Below, piece after piece: positions 60,596-64,000 of a stretch of 64,000 bases of DNA. The stretch comes from an uncultured Eubacteriales bacterium. Its GTDB lineage: Bacteria; Bacillota; Clostridia; Oscillospirales; Acutalibacteraceae. The notes beneath the pieces were generated by a model, which was given only the letters and a program-made list of their open reading frames with translations, was not told where the DNA came from and searched no databases. How positions within the stretch are numbered: position 1 is the stretch's first letter; each line of letters starts with the position of its first letter. Location of the stretch: contig CAKUVH010000003.1 of NCBI GenBank assembly GCA_934695425.1, positions 1 to 64,000 of the forward strand. Reading direction: 5' to 3'. The translations under genes were made by a program, and so were the position numbers.

Positions 60596-61343
60596 AGAAA
60601 TAAATAAAAGTTTTGGAGAAGACTCTTCAAATAAAAAAGTGATTTTTGACAATTTCAATTTAGATGTAAAAAAAGGCGAATTTGTTACTGTAATCGGTGG
60701 CAACGGATGTGGTAAATCTACTCTTATGAATTTGATTTCCGGGTCTGTTTTTCCTAAAAAAGGTCAAATATTTATAGACGGAAAAGATGTCACTCATGCT
60801 CCGGAATATAAAAGGGCCGAACTGATAGGAAGGGTATTTCAAGACCCGTTAAAAGGTACTGCGCCTAATCTTACTGTTGAAGAGAATTTGTCTTTGGCGT
60901 TTTTGAAAGGCGAAAAAAAGGGATTGAAATTCAGTATAAATAAAAATAAGAGAGATATTTTAAAAGAAAAACTAAAATCTCTAAACTTAGGTCTTGAGAA
61001 TCGTCTGGATACAAAAATGGGGCTTCTTTCCGGGGGCCAAAGGCAGGCGATAACGCTCCTTATGGCCACTCTAAAGAAACCTAAAATTTTACTTCTGGAT
61101 GAACATACTGCTGCTTTGGACCCTAAATCTTCGGAGAAAATACTTGAAATAACTGAAAAAGTAGCGTCTGATTCTGAAATCACAACTCTGATGATAACAC
61201 ATAATATAAGAGATTCACTTAAAATAGGCACGCGTACGATTATGCTTAATTTAGGGAAAGTTGTGATAGATTTGAACGGGGAATACAGAAAAATTATGAG
61301 CGCTGAAAAATTGCAAAAATTATTTGATGATATTAATTATTAA
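60582..61343 (+). CDS. TrpZ-like ABC transporter ATPase
   Basis: A 253-residue ABC ATPase: Walker A GGNGCGKST, Q-loop in FQDPLKGTAPNLTVEENLSL, signature LLSGGQRQA, Walker B ILLLDEHTA and the H-loop MITHNIRD. It energises the permease encoded upstream. The end is ten bases from the convergent ADP-ribosyltransferase-like gene and I see no terminator in between, so read-through or antisense overlap is likely. Confidence 0.9.
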   Translation: MLKLKEINKSFGEDSSNKKVIFDNFNLDVKKGEFVTVIGGNGCGKSTLMNLISGSVFPKKGQIFIDGKDVTHAPEYKRAELIGRVFQDPLKGTAPNLTVEENLSLAFLKGEKKGLKFSINKNKRDILKEKLKSLNLGLENRLDTKMGLLSGGQRQAITLLMATLKKPKILLLDEHTAALDPKSSEKILEITEKVASDSEITTLMITHNIRDSLKIGTRTIMLNLGKVVIDLNGEYRKIMSAEKLQKLFDDINY

Positions 61344-61352
61344 AATAATCAG

Positions 61353-62102
61353 TTACTTACTTAATACGTATAGATTATCGGTGTTTACTATTAAATATTC
61401 ATTGGTATAATTCGAAATAGAAACATGCAAACAGTCGTATCCAAGCAGCTTTGTGAGCAGCCCTGAGTTGTAAAACACGGCTGCTTTGTTGTTTTTAAAA
61501 AGTTCATTTGGTGGGTTTTCGTTTATAAATGTTCGTCTTCTTTCTTTCAGAAATTCCCCGTATTCGTTGCTATGCTTAGTACAGATTATCCTTTTTAATT
61601 TTTCCAAATATTTATTTTCCAGAATTTTTATATCGGAAGTGGTAAGAAGTATTTTTACAATTGAATCTGTATCTTTTTTATCGGAGTAAATTTTAGCAGT
61701 AGATAAAGAATTCGTTGTATATATCCCCATTCCGAAAAGATTTTTTGTGTTTGAACCTATATACACTTCTCCAGCTTTTAAATTTTTTGCAAAGTCTTTT
61801 TTGCTAAATCCTCTGTACAAAATCAGTCCGGATTTAGATTTTTTTTCAAAATCAACTTCTGTTAATAAATTTTTTTCGGGAATATTTTGCGAAATTAAAT
61901 TTCTACAAATTTTATCGAAATTTTCGGGAGAAGCTTCTTTATTTTCTTCAAGAAAATCTGTTATTATTTTGTATAATTTTTCAGCTTGATATTGCATCAA
62001 AGATGCTCTGCCGATTCCTGCACATTGAATATTTTTCGAAAGGCAGGTTGATGTTACAAGTAGAGAAAAAAATACTATAGTTAATTTTTTAAAAAATTTC
62101 AT
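61353..62102 (-). CDS. Secreted ADP-ribosyltransferase-like protein
   Basis: A 249-residue exported protein with a signal peptide (1-28, ending IQCAG) and an AAGGAGG site. The rest aligns with the C-terminal domain of the LRR protein at 36366-37862 and with phage-type ADP-ribosyltransferases: LYRGFS (Arg about 95), GMGIYTTNSLSTAKIY (about 122-137), LLGYDCLHV and NEYLIVNTD (Glu about 233). The conserved Arg, Ser/Thr and Glu are consistent with an active R-S-E site, but Ser of the STS motif is replaced by Thr. It lacks the LRR region and any cell-wall anchor, so it is a free secreted toxin candidate. No immunity gene is needed if the target is a host. Confidence 0.72.
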   Translation of the reverse strand: MKFFKKLTIVFFSLLVTSTCLSKNIQCAGIGRASLMQYQAEKLYKIITDFLEENKEASPENFDKICRNLISQNIPEKNLLTEVDFEKKSKSGLILYRGFSKKDFAKNLKAGEVYIGSNTKNLFGMGIYTTNSLSTAKIYSDKKDTDSIVKILLTTSDIKILENKYLEKLKRIICTKHSNEYGEFLKERRRTFINENPPNELFKNNKAAVFYNSGLLTKLLGYDCLHVSISNYTNEYLIVNTDNLYVLSK

Positions 62103-62282
62103 AAGACCTCCTTGGCTTTTTTGACATTATATCATAATTTTTAAACGCGATGAAAAGTGACATAAATATATAATTAAAATTAATTATTTTTATCTATTAT
62201 GCCTTAAAAGTGTTGACTTTATTTACGAAATATTGTACAATTAATCATGTTTTGTAAATTGCGCAAGGAGGAATATAAAATT

Positions 62283-63662
62283 ATGAAAGATTGTAAAGAT
62301 GATTCAAAAAAAGAAATAAATGAAAACGAGCTTGAAGAAATAGCAGGAGGAAAAGGCGAGTTGAAAAAGGGCTCGGTGGCATTGATGAGCTCTCTAATGA
62401 TTTTGGGAGGTGCGCCGAGTTTATCGGCAGGTTCTCCGAATGCCAGTACATCAAAAGATACCGGCTTTATCGAGAAATGGGTGAAACCTGCATTGAGTGA
62501 CATATATAATAAAATTTTCCAAAATAAGAAAACACAGGAAACCGAAGCGGAAAAGGAAGAAAAGCTTTTAGAATTTATAAAAAATCCAAAAATTTCCGAA
62601 GCGGCTGAAAAGGCGTTCGAAATCTCCAATAAAACTGTAAACGAAACCAAAGGGCAGGACCACATGAAAGCTGTTGACAAGCTTAGTTCTTACAATACGG
62701 AATGGAGTGAATATCCAAAAACTAAAATAGAAAAAATTTTTGATGATGCTTGTTCTAAAGGTGATTTGCCGATAGGAAATTATAATCTTAAAAATTTGGA
62801 TAATATTGCCCGAACATTTAATAAAGAGGCAAATGGGGAGGCAAGGTTTTATTTTTATAAATATTTAGACGCTCTGGAAATTCATAATACGAAAGATATT
62901 TTTTCAGATGGAGACGTAGTGAATCTTGCTAGCCAGTTTAATGCCATGGAATCGCCATCTAGTGGTTATGTCGCGCCGGTTAAAAGTTGGCCCTATGACT
63001 ATACTCAAGGTCCGCGCTGCGCTTTGCAATCCATTGAAGCTTGTAAGCATAGAGAAGCCGCTCAACTGCAAGGAAAGCTTACCGATGCTCTCAAAGATAT
63101 TTTGGACGAATGTGTGACGGCAAATGGAGAAAAAATGACTAAAAAATACCCGTCGCTATATAAAAATGGGTATTTAGAGCCGGAAGCAATAAAAGATAAT
63201 AAAGATTTGCAGCAGTTTAAAGATTTCATATGTAATGAAAAAAATATTGAAAGAATGAAATTATTATCTCAATGGGTAAAATGCGAAGGCAGCGAAAAAA
63301 TGCAGCTCCAAGTTTTTTCTGCCGCTCCGAATTTCGGAGGTAAATACTGGAGCAGTCAATTATCGGATAGGGATAAGTTGCTAAAAGAATGTTGTATGAA
63401 ATTAATTGAAGTTCAATATAAAGCACTGGCTCAAGTTGCTTCCATGCGCGCCGATACCTCGGGGAAACGCATCGGCCTGCATGTTACCATGATTGGCAAT
63501 GGCGTTTTCAGTAATCCAAAAGATACTATTCGTGTTGCTCTTAAGGCTCTTAAAGAAAATTTGGCCGGTCATAATGTAGATGTTTATTTGCATTGTTACA
63601 AAGATAATATTTGGAGTGATTACGCAAACGAATTAGGAATAAATTGTGAATCCTTGAATTAA
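62283..63662 (+). CDS. Double-glycine-leader protein with macrodomain-like C-terminus
   Basis: A 459-residue protein from the ATG at 62283 (AAGGAGG). Residues 1-23 (KKEINENELEEIAGG) are a double-glycine leader like those of bacteriocins; residues about 31-52 form a hydrophobic, signal-peptide-like segment. The C-terminal 250 residues contain LASQFNAMESPSSGY, DYTQGPRCALQ and RIGLHVTMIGNGVFSNPKDT. From memory, this pattern occurs in a family of macrodomain-like proteins shared by protists and bacteria; a role in ADP-ribose metabolism is possible but not shown. It is divergent from the ADP-ribosyltransferase-like gene with 180 bases between start codons. A C-terminal WSDYANELGINC ends the fold. 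Confidence 0.68.
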   Translation: MKDCKDDSKKEINENELEEIAGGKGELKKGSVALMSSLMILGGAPSLSAGSPNASTSKDTGFIEKWVKPALSDIYNKIFQNKKTQETEAEKEEKLLEFIKNPKISEAAEKAFEISNKTVNETKGQDHMKAVDKLSSYNTEWSEYPKTKIEKIFDDACSKGDLPIGNYNLKNLDNIARTFNKEANGEARFYFYKYLDALEIHNTKDIFSDGDVVNLASQFNAMESPSSGYVAPVKSWPYDYTQGPRCALQSIEACKHREAAQLQGKLTDALKDILDECVTANGEKMTKKYPSLYKNGYLEPEAIKDNKDLQQFKDFICNEKNIERMKLLSQWVKCEGSEKMQLQVFSAAPNFGGKYWSSQLSDRDKLLKECCMKLIEVQYKALAQVASMRADTSGKRIGLHVTMIGNGVFSNPKDTIRVALKALKENLAGHNVDVYLHCYKDNIWSDYANELGINCESLN

Positions 63663-63679
63663 AATATTTAAATAAAATT

Positions 63680-63716
63680 CCTCTACAGTTTTTAAATTTG
63701 ACTGTAGGGGATTTTT
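63680..63716 (+). terminator. Terminator
   Basis: CCTCTACAGT (63680-63689) pairs with ACTGTAGGGG (63701-63710) with one G-U, followed by ATTTTTTG. Confidence 0.85.
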
Positions 63717-63756
63717 TGCCCGATTTAAATTTTTTAAATAAATTTCACAAAAACTC

Positions 63757-63787
63757 TTGACAATATATATATATATATATATATAAT
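63757..63787 (+). promoter_or_regulatory. Promoter with an (AT)n spacer
   Basis: TTGACA (63757-63762) and TATAAT (63782-63787) are perfect consensus hexamers, separated by 19 bases that consist almost entirely of AT repeats. One repeat unit less would give the ideal 17-base spacer. Confidence 0.85.
63763..63784 (+). repeat. (AT)11 dinucleotide repeat
   Basis: Eleven AT units fill the spacer between -35 and -10 hexamers and run into the -10. Each slip changes the spacer by two bases. Confidence 0.9.
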
Positions 63788-63834
63788 AGTACTGTTCCAT
63801 TGAGCAAATTGATTAAAAAGAAAGGATGATTAAG

Positions 63835-64000
63835 ATGAAAATTCCATTTAAAAAGAAGTCTAAGGATTATGAAGTGCACGTAAGCGCCTTAGCTACCGCT
63901 TGTAAGGACATACAGAAAAAAGCTGATGATTTTTTAAAAGATTTCAAAAATAATTATGACAGACTTTTTTCTGAAAGCATTACCAGTCGCGAGGTTTATA
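63835..64000 (+). CDS. Partial gene under the (AT)n promoter
   Basis: The first 55 codons of a gene cut by the window edge, with AAAGGATG before ATG. The product starts MKIPFKKKSKDYEVHVSALA and continues as a Lys-rich, probably helical segment (DDFLKDFKNNYDRLFSES). No signal peptide is visible, and the start is too short to name a family. The promoter, with its repeat spacer, suggests phase-variable expression of whatever it encodes, and the neighbours suggest an exported or effector-type product. Confidence 0.7.
   Translation, partial: MKIPFKKKSKDYEVHVSALATACKDIQKKADDFLKDFKNNYDRLFSESITSREVY

Overview
This is an AT-rich, Gram-positive (Firmicutes, class Clostridia) chromosomal window, roughly one third G+C. 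The evidence is AGGAGG-type ribosome binding sites, CdaA/CdaR, XseA/XseB, the MEP-pathway enzyme Dxs, sortase-type surface anchors (PKTGD), WxL proteins and Spo0A-like domains. The housekeeping gene order resembles Oscillospirales-type clostridia, but the species cannot be named from this sequence. The number of secreted, eukaryote-like and toxin-like proteins suggests a host-associated (animal or protist) lifestyle; that is inference.

Layout. 1-1.8 kb (minus): a RiPP operon with a radical SAM/SPASM maturase and two twin precursors ending in a KY(A/G)CP core. 2-16.5 kb: a mostly plus-strand housekeeping block (cysteine desulfurase-like protein, cdaA-cdaR, nusB, xseA-xseB, ispA, dxs, a class 3 lipase, rarA, a PnuC-like protein, queH, gdhA, smpB, ssrA). 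16.5-19.3 kb: a SAP-domain protein, an aldo/keto reductase and a flavodoxin-like reductase. 19.3-31 kb: two MuF-like polymorphic-toxin-type genes, each translationally coupled to downstream membrane proteins that look like immunity proteins, flanking a 2,184-residue GLUG-repeat adhesin.

31-41.7 kb: a duplicated surface-protein locus. Each intact unit has a PKTGD-anchored protein facing a minus-strand pair made of a 46-residue secreted peptide gene and a seven-TM membrane protein with a C-terminal Spo0A DNA-binding-like domain. A Spo0A-box-like sequence lies 70 bp upstream of each peptide gene. This looks like a peptide-signalling or membrane-bound regulator cassette that I do not recognise. 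One surface gene carries a C20 tract that splits its reading frame (phase variation), one carries a 1-nt frameshift after its signal peptide, and one is only a 3' remnant. A BspA-LRR/ADP-ribosyltransferase-like gene sits among them.

42-55.5 kb: a sigma-like regulator, a Nif11-leader secreted kinase-like protein, a WxL operon, a 1,168-residue proline-rich protein with a G8 tract near its 3' end, and two more surface proteins. 55.7-61.3 kb: a signal-peptide-bearing histidine-decarboxylase-like enzyme, a signal-peptide-bearing eukaryotic-type tryptophanyl-tRNA synthetase, and a TrpXYZ-like ABC transporter preceded by a classical leader-peptide attenuator containing a Trp codon. 61.3-64 kb: a second secreted ADP-ribosyltransferase-like protein, a double-glycine-leader protein with a macrodomain-like C-terminus, and a truncated gene whose promoter spacer is an (AT)11 repeat.

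Two themes connect the regions. The first is switchable expression: homopolymer tracts in genes, a dinucleotide repeat in a promoter, and in-frame DNA repeats. The second is export of unusual cargo, namely RiPPs, enzymes behind double-glycine leaders, ADP-ribosyltransferase-like proteins, an aminoacyl-tRNA synthetase and polymorphic toxins.
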